Of a DNA stretch of 46,951 bases, positions 8,449-16,110 are shown one piece after another. Each line of letters begins with the position of its first letter. Positions within the stretch are counted from its first letter, which is position 1. The notes beneath the pieces were generated by a model. The model searched no databases. It was given only the letters and a program-made list of their open reading frames with translations, and was not told where the DNA came from. This DNA comes from Lachnospiraceae bacterium (lineage in GTDB: Bacteria > Bacillota > Clostridia > Lachnospirales > Lachnospiraceae), in NCBI GenBank assembly GCA_019421365.1, contig JAHZFJ010000014.1, positions 1 through 46,951 on the forward strand, written 5' to 3'. The position numbers were made by a program, and so were the translations under genes.

Positions 8449-9714
8449 ATGGTTATTATTATGGATAAATTCAAATTAACTAAGGCAGAACGATCATGGA
8501 TTCTGTATGATGTCGGGAATTCTGCTTTCATACTTCTTGTTACCACATTGGTACCGATATATTTTAATAGTCTAGCAGAAACTACTAACCTCTCCTCCTC
8601 TGAGTATCTAGCTTATTGGGGATATGCAGGCTCCATCGCTACCTTATTGGTAGCTGTTATCGCACCGTTCTTTGGTACATTAGCCGACCGCCAAGACTAT
8701 AAGAAGAAAATCTTCCTTGTAGCAGTTATAATTGGTGCTATAAGTTGTTCCATCTTAGGCTTTGCAAATAATTGGTTATGTTTCTTACTGCTTTTTATTC
8801 TTGCCAAGACTGCCTACTCGTCAAGTTTGGTATTCTATGATGCCATGCTACCTGATTTAACAGAAAAGAATAAAATGGACCGGGTATCTTCTCATGGTTA
8901 TGCCTTTGGATATATCGGTAGTTGTATTCCTTTCATCCTTTGCCTTATTCTTGTTCTCTTCAATGAAAAACTAGGTATAGCAATGAATACAGCAATGATT
9001 TTTGCTTTCTTAATTACCGCTATATGGTGGGTACTATTTACAGTGCCATTATTAAAGAGCTATAAGCAAACAAAATACATACAATCAGAAGCTAGCCCTG
9101 TAAAAGAAAGTTTTACACGCTTAATCAGTACATTTCGGAATATGAAGAGGCAGAAATCCATCTTTCTTTTTCTTCTTGCATTTTTCTTCTTCATAGATGG
9201 TGTATATACAATTATTGATATGGCAACTGCTTACGGGACTGCACTTGGACTTGATACTGCTGGGCTTCTACTTGCTTTACTAACTACTCAGATCGTAGCC
9301 TTTCCATTTGCTATACTATTCGGACGATTATCATCACGCTATAATACCGGTACTCTGATTAAAATCTGTATTATATGCTATACAGGAATTACCCTATTTG
9401 CCGTGTTCTTACGCTGCCAATGGCAATTCTGGGTATTGGCCATATGTGTAGGTATGTTTCAAGGTGGCATTCAAGCATTATCTCGTTCCTACTTTGCAAA
9501 GATTATACCTCCTGAATGTTCTGGAGAATACTTTGGAATCTATGATATCTTCGGTAAAGGGGCCTCTTTCGTTGGAACAACACTTGTTGCGGTGATTAGC
9601 CATACCTTCAATAACGAAAGTTTAGGGGTTAGTTCAATTATCATTATCTTCATAATTGGATTCGTTCTTTTTTGTAAAGCCGACCAATGCGTGCGTTCTC
9701 AGCAAAGTAATTAA
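8449..9714 (+). CDS. MFS transporter, UMF1 (Atg22-like) family
   Basis: 421-aa inner-membrane protein with about 12 hydrophobic segments. The early sequence WILYDVGNSAFILLVTTLVPIYF and the loop FFGTLADRQDYKKKIF match the UMF1/Atg22-like branch of the major facilitator superfamily, often linked to amino-acid or metabolite efflux. GGIQALSRSYFAKIIPP is another family signature in the second half. A start at 8461 (MDKFKLT) is also plausible because AGGAAAGG at 8440-8447 touches the first ATG. A CCTGCG/CGCAGG hairpin lies just upstream. Substrate unknown. Confidence 0.82.
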   Translation: MVIIMDKFKLTKAERSWILYDVGNSAFILLVTTLVPIYFNSLAETTNLSSSEYLAYWGYAGSIATLLVAVIAPFFGTLADRQDYKKKIFLVAVIIGAISCSILGFANNWLCFLLLFILAKTAYSSSLVFYDAMLPDLTEKNKMDRVSSHGYAFGYIGSCIPFILCLILVLFNEKLGIAMNTAMIFAFLITAIWWVLFTVPLLKSYKQTKYIQSEASPVKESFTRLISTFRNMKRQKSIFLFLLAFFFFIDGVYTIIDMATAYGTALGLDTAGLLLALLTTQIVAFPFAILFGRLSSRYNTGTLIKICIICYTGITLFAVFLRCQWQFWVLAICVGMFQGGIQALSRSYFAKIIPPECSGEYFGIYDIFGKGASFVGTTLVAVISHTFNNESLGVSSIIIIFIIGFVLFCKADQCVRSQQSN

Positions 9715-9721
9715 TACCAGA

Positions 9722-9768
9722 CAAGAAGCCAATATCAAGTTCGCTGTGGACTTGATATTGGCTTCTTG
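9722..9768. terminator. 18-bp hairpin after the MFS gene
   Basis: CAAGAAGCCAATATCAAG (9722-9739) pairs perfectly with 9751-9768 around an 11-nt loop, 8 bp after the transporter stop. The rightward tail is only ATTATTTA, so termination would rest mainly on stem strength. It may also stop leftward transcription from the epimerase remnant. Confidence 0.65.
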
Positions 9769-9839
9769 ATTATTTAGACCTATCACGTAAAAACTTCCTA
9801 TAGAGTAAACAGTCGTATTCATAAGAAAAACTATCTAGA

Positions 9840-10105
9840 CACGTCAGTATCAATATGTCTGCTGCCCATACTGTTGCCTTAATGCACACGTTTTACTTCC
9901 CCATATGGAAAAGCATCTCTATCACACCAAATTAATTCTTTTTCTTCCGGTTTGTAATCTTCCTCTACCGTATGATTATGTAATTCATAAACCGCTGTAG
10001 TCGACATCAATATTAATCGATCACAGGATACTGTCTTAAGCACAGCATTCAGATCATTAGAACAATAGCAGATATTCTCATATACCACTGTACTATCACA
10101 TATAA
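9840..10105 (-). pseudogene. Fragment of an NAD-dependent epimerase/dehydratase-like gene
   Basis: The open stretch 9879-10088 encodes CDRLILMSTTAVYE followed by EEDYKPEEKELIWC and PYGEVKR, the internal serine/tyrosine-lysine part of an extended SDR protein. Reading farther upstream adds KYVIICDSTVVYEN in the same frame, overlapping the EAL stop codon. The N-terminal GxxGxxG nucleotide-binding part is absent. After VKR the frame breaks and CALRQQYGQQTY continues in another frame, again like the family. It is a two-ended, frameshifted remnant without a plausible start; not functional. Confidence 0.65.
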
Positions 10106-10867
10106 TTACATACTTCTCACAATCAATTCTTTAAAATCTCTTACATCCATTGCTTTACTAAATAGAAACCCTTGTGCAGATTCACATCCAATCGATTTAA
10201 TAAACTCCAATTGTTGCTTATTTTCAATCCCTTCTATAACTACTTCCTTTTTAATATTTTGAATTAAATCAACTATCCCTTTCAAGATGACCTTTCCTAT
10301 TTCACTCTCTTCTATATCTATTAAGAATTCTTTATCTATCTTTACAACATCTATAGGTAATTTCTTCAAAATAGCAAGCGATGAATATCCTTTTCCAAAA
10401 TCATCTACTGTTAATTTAAATCCTTCATTCTTTAGCTTATTTATAACTTCAATATTAACACACATTAAGGATTCTGTTATCTCTAATTCTATTAGTTCTT
10501 TAGGTATTTTATATTTATTTAATAGATCCTTCAACCGTAATATATTCCTCATGTCATTTAAAGTCATTTTAGAAAGATTAACTGATATTGGTATTGTTTT
10601 TAAGCCTTGCGTTTTCCAGGATGAAAGACTTTTACACACTTCTTCAAATATAAACAAATCTACCTTTTCTATTAATTTTAATTTTTCTAATATTGGTATA
10701 AAGAGCTCTGAACTTAGCCTCCCTTTTTTTCCATGAAACCATCTTACTAATGCCTCTCCGCCTATTACTTCTTCTGTATATATATTATACTTGGGCTGAA
10801 TATAGGTTTTAAACTCATTATTCTCAAACGCTTTGATGATATCTTTTTTCGTTACGTATCTTTGCAT
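10106..10867 (-). CDS. EAL-domain cyclic-di-GMP phosphodiesterase
   Basis: 253-aa stand-alone EAL domain predicted to hydrolyse c-di-GMP to pGpG. The start at 10867 follows GGAGGAATT directly; a longer reading is unlikely. Key motifs are intact: GGEALVRW (EAL), SVNLS, ELEITES, DDFGKGYSSLAIL, VVKIDKEF, VIEGIE and QGFLFSKAM. These supply the metal ligands, catalytic lysine and loop 6 residues of active enzymes. No sensor or membrane domain is present, so it is cytosolic. It begins 16 bp after the HD-GYP stop, so the two form an operon for removing c-di-GMP. Confidence 0.9.
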   Translation of the reverse strand: MQRYVTKKDIIKAFENNEFKTYIQPKYNIYTEEVIGGEALVRWFHGKKGRLSSELFIPILEKLKLIEKVDLFIFEEVCKSLSSWKTQGLKTIPISVNLSKMTLNDMRNILRLKDLLNKYKIPKELIELEITESLMCVNIEVINKLKNEGFKLTVDDFGKGYSSLAILKKLPIDVVKIDKEFLIDIEESEIGKVILKGIVDLIQNIKKEVVIEGIENKQQLEFIKSIGCESAQGFLFSKAMDVRDFKELIVRSM

Positions 10868-10883
10868 AATTCCTCCAATATTT

Positions 10884-11600
10884 TCAAACATCAAAAATAG
10901 TTTTTAGTACTCCTGTATACTTTCTTGAAAATTTCTCTGGCAAATTGAACATCTCTTGGATTACCTGGTCTATTGCCGTAGCATCACCTTGGTATCCGTA
11001 AGATGTTCTTGTATCTAATTCCTCTGCAATACTTACAATATGTGCTTCTTCTAATATATCTTGTTCTTCCAAGGCACAAGGGTACCCTGTTCCATCTAAT
11101 TTTTCGTGATGTTGCTCTATTATTTTCTGACTCTTAAAAGGAATATCCGCACTTTTCATTGTCATAACCCCCAAATTACAATGATTCTTTTTAATAGTCA
11201 ATTCTTCTTCATTAAGCCCACTTTCATCTTTCTCTATAATATCTTTCGGCATAAAAATAAAACCTATATCATGTAAAAGTGCCCCTATAGCAATCTCCTT
11301 TATTGTCTGAATATCGTGTTTCGCGGCTTTTGCTAATATTACAGATAATATAACAACATTTATACTATGCGTATAGCATAATTTAGAATGTTCTAATAAA
11401 GTCACCAAATAAGGGTACCTATTAAAAACTTTCTCTTCAAAAATAATATTCTGAACAAATTCTATGGCATTAATAAAATAGCTTTCTTCTATTCCTACAT
11501 ATTTCTTATTCATTTTCTCTAGTTCTTGTTCAAACAGTACTATATTTTCTTGGCTGCACATTATATCTGTATTTGTTACGATTTGCTCCCATATTCCCAT
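10884..11600 (-). CDS. HD-GYP-type c-di-GMP phosphodiesterase, main part of a frameshifted gene
   Basis: 238-aa HD-GYP domain: THSINVV, GALLHDIGFIFMP and HHEKLDGTGYP are the histidine and GYP motifs. The lysine of the usual HD-x-G-K motif is replaced by Phe, so activity may be altered. The ATG at 11600 has no ribosome binding site (AAATTCAAAAAA precedes it). Upstream in the same frame are residues NKFKKMGIWEQ, which look like the end of the N-terminal domain of this family. The matching beginning lies in another frame at 11615-11725. The gene is therefore probably broken by a small indel, or expressed by coupling. Operon with the EAL gene. Confidence 0.72.
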   Translation of the reverse strand: MGIWEQIVTNTDIMCSQENIVLFEQELEKMNKKYVGIEESYFINAIEFVQNIIFEEKVFNRYPYLVTLLEHSKLCYTHSINVVILSVILAKAAKHDIQTIKEIAIGALLHDIGFIFMPKDIIEKDESGLNEEELTIKKNHCNLGVMTMKSADIPFKSQKIIEQHHEKLDGTGYPCALEEQDILEEAHIVSIAEELDTRTSYGYQGDATAIDQVIQEMFNLPEKFSRKYTGVLKTIFDV

Positions 11601-11614
11601 TTTTTTGAATTTGT

Positions 11615-11725
11615 TTATATTATACTATTTAGTGTAATCACTCTTCCTTTAGTAACGTAAATTCGTCCCCATTTATCATATATATCATGTTTAATAACTA
11701 TTTGATTATGTTTTAACTTTCTCAT
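11615..11725 (-). CDS. 36-codon ORF: likely 5' part of the HD-GYP gene, out of frame
   Basis: MRKLKHNQIVIKHDIYDKWG... is preceded by the strong site AAAGGAG, 6 nt from the ATG. The pattern of a hydrophobic start, then DIYDxxGRxxVxKGxVIT, is the usual beginning of HD-GYP proteins (…DVYDxxGRLLLxKGTxLT). It stops 14 bp before the next ATG and is offset so that a -1 shift would join it to the HD-GYP frame near ITLNSI/INKFKK. No slippery heptamer is seen at the joint, so a mutation is likelier than programmed frameshifting. Confidence 0.6.
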   Translation of the reverse strand: MRKLKHNQIVIKHDIYDKWGRIYVTKGRVITLNSII

Positions 11726-12107
11726 TTGTTCTCCTTTAATTAATAGTTTCATACATAATCAAGATTACTTCAAATCTTCTTTTGTATTAACTAACACTAG
11801 AATGGTAATTACTATAATTATAGACTATTTATTTAGCAAATCTTTTAATAATGATATAACCGTTTTTGCTATATTATATCTTTATATCAGCTTAAATTAC
11901 TAATATTTTTTTTCTATCAGTATTCCATAACCTTTTTGCATATATTATTAAAAATGTGAATAATTAATACCTAATTACCCATCTGTCTACGTAGTGCCAA
12001 AATTTTAGCTTGACATATTTATTTAAGTCCTATTATACTTAGATAAATTTGCCCTTGACTTTCACATACACAAGATAATATAAAAACAAGCTAATAGGAG
12101 AGAATTC
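11726..12107. other. Divergent intergenic region between the c-di-GMP operon and the LysR gene
   Basis: 382 bp of very AT-rich DNA with no ORF of note. It must hold the promoters of both divergent units; the only good candidate is TTGACA/TATACT at 12010-12039 (+). Several T-N11-A matches exist, but AT content makes them uninformative. Confidence 0.5.
12010..12039 (+). promoter_or_regulatory. Predicted sigma-A promoter for the LysR-type regulator
   Basis: TTGACA (12010-12015) and TATACT (12034-12039) with an 18-bp spacer, about 70 bp upstream of the start codon. The hexamers are near consensus. A second TTGACT lies at 12055-12060 but has poorer spacing to any -10. Confidence 0.5.
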
Positions 12108-13022
12108 ATGCAGATAAATCATCTCAAATATATCTTAAAAGTAGCAGAATTAGGCTCTATTACCAAAGCTGCTAATGAACTTTACATTAGTCAACCAAGC
12201 CTAACTAAAGCTATTTCTAATATAGAAAGGAAGTATAAAATAAAAATTTTCGAGAGAACTGCTACAGGAGTTACTGTAACATTACAAGGTAAATATTTCT
12301 TGCATTATGCTAAAAATGTAGTGCAAACTGCAACCTCATTAGAAGAAGTTTTTCAAAATCATTCTTACGATAATCAGAGTAAATTATTAATCGCCGCCCA
12401 AGAGTTTGATTTTATACCAAAAATATTCCTAAATATGTATAACAAGTACAGAGATAATGAATTAGAATTCGAGCTTTACCAAAGTCATCGTTCTAATATA
12501 ATTAAAGCTATTCAAAAAGGTTATTGCAATATAGGGTTACTTGTACAAACCAACAAAGAAGCGAAACCTTTTGATTGGCATCTGTCATCCACAAATCTAG
12601 AAATGAAATTCCTAGATTCATGCGGTGTCTATGTTTTATTAGGACCTAAATCAAAATTTTATAATGCTACCTCCCTAACTTTTAAGGATTTAGAGGGACA
12701 ATCCAATATTTATTTAGATATAGATGACATAACAAAAGCTGAATGGGCTATTAATGCTCATCAATTCCACGTTAATACCAATAGTGTAGTATACTGCAAT
12801 TCTATTTCTTTATGTATAGAGTTTCTAGAAAATACAGATATAATATTATATGCTTCTAAGTGGATTTTAAAATATTTTGAACATACAAACATCAAAACAT
12901 TCCCAATTATTGAAGATAATACTTTTATAACTAACCTCATTTATATTAAACGAAAAAATGAGTTACTTACACCAATCGAAATGAATTTTATTGATGAAGT
13001 AAAGAAGTATCTAAATCGTTAA
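12108..13022 (+). CDS. LysR-family transcriptional regulator
   Basis: 304-aa regulator with the N-terminal winged helix-turn-helix MQINHLKYILKVAELGSITKAANEL...QPSLTKAISNIE (about 1-60) and the usual coinducer-binding domain after residue 90. Length is standard for the family. It follows AGGAGAGAATTC and is preceded by a good promoter. It is divergent from the HD-GYP/EAL operon, and LysR proteins commonly control divergent neighbours, so it may regulate c-di-GMP breakdown. Coding sequence here is more AT-rich than the housekeeping genes, possibly reflecting transfer. Effector unknown. Confidence 0.88.
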   Translation: MQINHLKYILKVAELGSITKAANELYISQPSLTKAISNIERKYKIKIFERTATGVTVTLQGKYFLHYAKNVVQTATSLEEVFQNHSYDNQSKLLIAAQEFDFIPKIFLNMYNKYRDNELEFELYQSHRSNIIKAIQKGYCNIGLLVQTNKEAKPFDWHLSSTNLEMKFLDSCGVYVLLGPKSKFYNATSLTFKDLEGQSNIYLDIDDITKAEWAINAHQFHVNTNSVVYCNSISLCIEFLENTDIILYASKWILKYFEHTNIKTFPIIEDNTFITNLIYIKRKNELLTPIEMNFIDEVKKYLNR

Positions 13023-13078
13023 GCATACAATATAAACAACTTAAACAATAGGCTATTTCCAACGTTTACAAATTAACA

Positions 13079-13130
13079 AGGAACAGTTGTATAAACCTTA
13101 CGTAAAAATAAAGTTTATACAACTGTTCCT
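13079..13130. terminator. Bidirectional terminator between the LysR gene and sigK
   Basis: AGGAACAGTTGTATAAAC (13079-13096) pairs perfectly over 18 bp with 13113-13130, with a 16-nt loop. It lies between two convergent genes, 56 bp after the LysR stop and 13 bp after the sigK stop (reading leftward), so it can serve both. Confidence 0.7.
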
Positions 13131-13143
13131 CTCTTATCCTATT

Positions 13144-13767
13144 TTACTTATCGAATCTTTCACGAAGCTTTTTTAAAGCCTTCTTCTCAATACGACTCAC
13201 ATAACTTCTTGATATCCCCAGTCTTACTGCAATCTCACGTTGCGTTACCTCTTCTCCACCTTCCAGTCCATAACGAAGAATGATTATTTCTTTCTCGCGA
13301 TCAGTTAATAATTTCTGAACGAATTTTTTTAACTTTACAATGTTTTCGCGCGTCTCTAATGTATCAACAATATCCTCATCCACTGACTCGATAATATCTA
13401 GCAAATTAATCTCGTTACCTTCTTTGTCAGCTCCAATAGGTTCATACAGATAAACTTCCTTCGACTGTTTTTTACCACTTCGAAGCATCATAAGAAGCTC
13501 ATTATCTATGCAACGAGAAGCATAGGTGGCCAGACGTATTCCTTTATCTGCGTCAAATGTATCAATAGCCTTGATTAACCCAATGGTTCCAATAGATATT
13601 AAGTCGTCGATTTCTTTGTCTGGGGCACTATATTTCTTAACTATGTGAGCTACTAAACGTAAATTGCGCTCAATCAGAATGCTACGTGCTTCCTGACTGC
13701 CGTCTTTGTATTGCATGAGATAAGACTTTTCCTCGGTGGTGCTTAATGGCTTCGGAAATGATTTCAC
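13144..13767 (-). CDS. sigK: RNA polymerase sporulation sigma factor sigma-K, lacking a pro-sequence
   Basis: 207-aa sigma-70 family factor for late mother-cell genes. LISIGTIGLIKAIDTF (region 2.2), the EPIGADKEGNEINLLDII stretch specific to sigma-K rather than sigma-E, and TQREIAVRLGISRSYVSRIEKKALKKL (region 4.2) are seen. The start is GTG at 13767 after GAGGTG; an in-frame TGA lies 15 bp upstream. The protein starts at the equivalent of about residue 26 of Bacillus pro-sigma-K, so the inhibitory ~20-residue leader is missing, as in Clostridioides difficile. The gene is not interrupted by a skin element. SpoIVFB processing is therefore not needed. Confidence 0.85.
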   Translation of the reverse strand: MKSFPKPLSTTEEKSYLMQYKDGSQEARSILIERNLRLVAHIVKKYSAPDKEIDDLISIGTIGLIKAIDTFDADKGIRLATYASRCIDNELLMMLRSGKKQSKEVYLYEPIGADKEGNEINLLDIIESVDEDIVDTLETRENIVKLKKFVQKLLTDREKEIIILRYGLEGGEEVTQREIAVRLGISRSYVSRIEKKALKKLRERFDK

Positions 13768-13847
13768 TTTATAAGCACCTCAAACTAATTGTTTATTACT
13801 ATTGTATGACGTGAAACCTATTTTTGTGCTTTTCCTACTCATTTCTT

Positions 13848-14342
13848 CTAATTTTGATACTCGTCTACATTTTTTTGTCCTAAGAATTCAGCTATATAAT
13901 AATATCCCTTTTCAGCTTGTTCTCTATCATAATATTTTGAATATGTATCTAGAAAACCATGATGAGCTTCCACTTTTATAGTGTGCACTCTCTTAATGTG
14001 AATTAATTCTTTCATCACTTTTTCTACGTAATAAGAATCCTCTTTGGCAAAGATCAATAGAACCTGACATAAAGGTTTTACGTCCATATAATCTCGTATA
14101 CGAGAACCATAACACGCAATTACGCCGTCACACATACTATTCTCACTGCTTCTCCAAGCAATAGTAGCCCCAACACTAAATCCGAGAATAAATACCTTAT
14201 CATACTTCTCTTTTAGTATATTAACCAAAGCATTAATTTGTTCATATACATGGAAGCCAATTTCATTCATAAAGTATGAATAAGCATCTGCTGCTTGTTT
14301 ATAAGAATAACTTTCTTTATTCAATAAATTAGGGCTATACAC
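13848..14342 (-). pseudogene. 5'-truncated dienelactone hydrolase-family protein
   Basis: 164-residue alpha/beta hydrolase piece: GFSVGA nucleophile elbow (about 55-60), a likely aspartate in FAKEDSYY, and the histidine in EAHHGFLD, so the triad is visible. The family normally starts with a beta strand and HEIYG-like segment about 25-30 residues before the DVYSPNLL motif; here that is absent, and the frame closes at a TGA 11 codons upstream of the GTG (14342). GGAGTGAGGG precedes the GTG, so a short product may be made, but it would lack part of the fold. Confidence 0.55.
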
Positions 14343-14604
14343 GTCAAAACCCTCACTCCATATGATTCATCTAATCTGCTTTCAGAATAACTCAAGTGTA
14401 CCATTCTATTCACAGCTTGCATACTTCTAGTTAACGGTAAACAATACTAACTATCATATAATTACATATTTGTAAATAATATCTAAAGTTGTTGTGAACA
14501 AGAACTATAACATTATAACTTCCCTTACATAAACTATATCAAATAATGTTACTACTATGACATTCCTTTTCGATCATATTATCTAAATATACTATGTCAA
14601 GCAA

Positions 14605-15960
14605 TTAAGCTTTGATTTTCGGTTCAAAATCCACCTTACGGAATAAAAACATAGCATATAAAATAATTACAAAGTTACTGATAACCATAGCATACCAGAT
14701 ACCACTTCGTCCTAAATCTGTTACATTCTTCATAAACATAATTAATGGAAGTCGGATCACCCATAGTCTTGCTGTTGCTATATAGAAAGAGTATTTGGTA
14801 TTGCCTGAACCATTAAACACTCCCATATAGTTTTGGAATAACGACATTAATGGTTGTGTTAATAGAACCCAGAACATATATTCCATTGCAATCTGTACTG
14901 TTTCACCATCATTCGTTAGCAATCCCAATAAAACCTCGCGACATGGATAGATAATCAGACCACCAATACAAGAAATTGCCACAGCAACATTTCTACTAAC
15001 TCGATATGCTTTCTTGGCACGTTCTTTGTTCCTTGCTCCAATATTCTGTCCAACAAATGCTGCAAGGACGGAACCAAGAGCTGACACTGGTATTAATAAT
15101 AAGTTGGAGATTTTGTTACCAATACTAAATGCCGCCGCAACACGTTCTCCGTATGCTAAGATGATAGCCTGCAAAATCAAGAAACCAAGAGAACTGAACG
15201 CCTGGCTTCCAGCTGATGGCAAAGCTATTCCAACTAACTTTGATAAATTCTTCGGCTTAATATGCAAATCCTTCATTGACAAATGCAATCTCTGTCGCTT
15301 TGAAAACATAAGATATAGTGCAACTGGAACTATTGCTATCTGTCCGATTACAGTCGATAAACCAGCACCTAAGATTCCCATATTATAAACTCGAATGAAT
15401 AGCGCTGTTAAGATAATATTAATCAATACAGCTACCACGGACAAAATAACAGGTGTTGTTGTATCTCCTCTTGCCTGTCTTGTTGCTTGAAAAGCAGTAA
15501 ATATGAATAAGAATGGCATCTCAAAGGAACGTGTCCTCATATAGATTAATGCTTGTTCATAAACAGCTCCCTCTGCACCCATAAAATCAAGAACACTAGG
15601 TGCAATAACATAAAGAATACCGTTAAATAACACACCTATCCCTATACTAAGTATTAATAATAACGCAATATATTCTTTTGCCTTCTCTTCTTCCTTTGCT
15701 CCTAAGTACTGACTAATTACCGCCACACCTGCAACAGCTAATCCAATACTTAACGCCATGAATATATTAAGTAATGGCCACGATATTGATATCCCTGCTT
15801 GAGCCGATACTGAGTTTTCCATCTGCCCAATAAAATATGTATCAACCAAATCATGCAGTGACTTTAAAACATTGGCTAACATTACTGGAAGTGCAAGATA
15901 GATAAATGCAGCATATATATTCTTTTCTTCTAACAATAGATACGTTCGATCCTTTTTCAT
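14605..15960 (-). CDS. MATE-family multidrug/metabolite exporter
   Basis: 451-aa inner-membrane protein with about 12 transmembrane segments in two related halves. LALPVMLANVLKSLHDLVDTYFIGQ is the typical start of the first half, and IALPSAGSQAFSSLGFLI opens the second. These proteins exchange Na+ or H+ for cationic drugs or metabolites. The start at 15960 follows GGAGAAAACAA; the longer reading from 16005 is unlikely. It has its own position after the terminator of the U32 gene. Substrate unknown. Confidence 0.87.
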   Translation of the reverse strand: MKKDRTYLLLEEKNIYAAFIYLALPVMLANVLKSLHDLVDTYFIGQMENSVSAQAGISISWPLLNIFMALSIGLAVAGVAVISQYLGAKEEEKAKEYIALLLILSIGIGVLFNGILYVIAPSVLDFMGAEGAVYEQALIYMRTRSFEMPFLFIFTAFQATRQARGDTTTPVILSVVAVLINIILTALFIRVYNMGILGAGLSTVIGQIAIVPVALYLMFSKRQRLHLSMKDLHIKPKNLSKLVGIALPSAGSQAFSSLGFLILQAIILAYGERVAAAFSIGNKISNLLLIPVSALGSVLAAFVGQNIGARNKERAKKAYRVSRNVAVAISCIGGLIIYPCREVLLGLLTNDGETVQIAMEYMFWVLLTQPLMSLFQNYMGVFNGSGNTKYSFYIATARLWVIRLPLIMFMKNVTDLGRSGIWYAMVISNFVIILYAMFLFRKVDFEPKIKA

Positions 15961-16033
15961 TTGTTTTCTCCTCATATGTAGTATTATAATTATATTACTT
16001 TCCACCTGCCTTATAAATGTTTTATATTATACA

Positions 16034-16086
16034 ATAAAACCGTAGCTACATTTCACTGTTTTGTGATCTATAAACTACGGTTTTAT
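16034..16086. terminator. Terminator after the U32 peptidase gene
   Basis: ATAAAACCGTAG (16034-16045) pairs over 12 bp with 16075-16086; loop 29 nt. On both strands the stem ends in T-rich sequence. It follows the U32 stop by about 25 bp and precedes the MATE gene. Confidence 0.65.
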
Positions 16087-16110
16087 CTATTGATTTTCTA
16101 TTTCAAATTA

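Noticed and set aside
11615..11725. Programmed -1 frameshifting site
   Set aside because: No X XXY YYZ slippery heptamer lies between the two stops; mutation is the simpler reading.
13144..13767. Sigma-E instead of sigma-K
   Set aside because: The DKEGNEINLLDII stretch matches sigma-K, and the usual spoIIGA-sigE-sigG context is absent.
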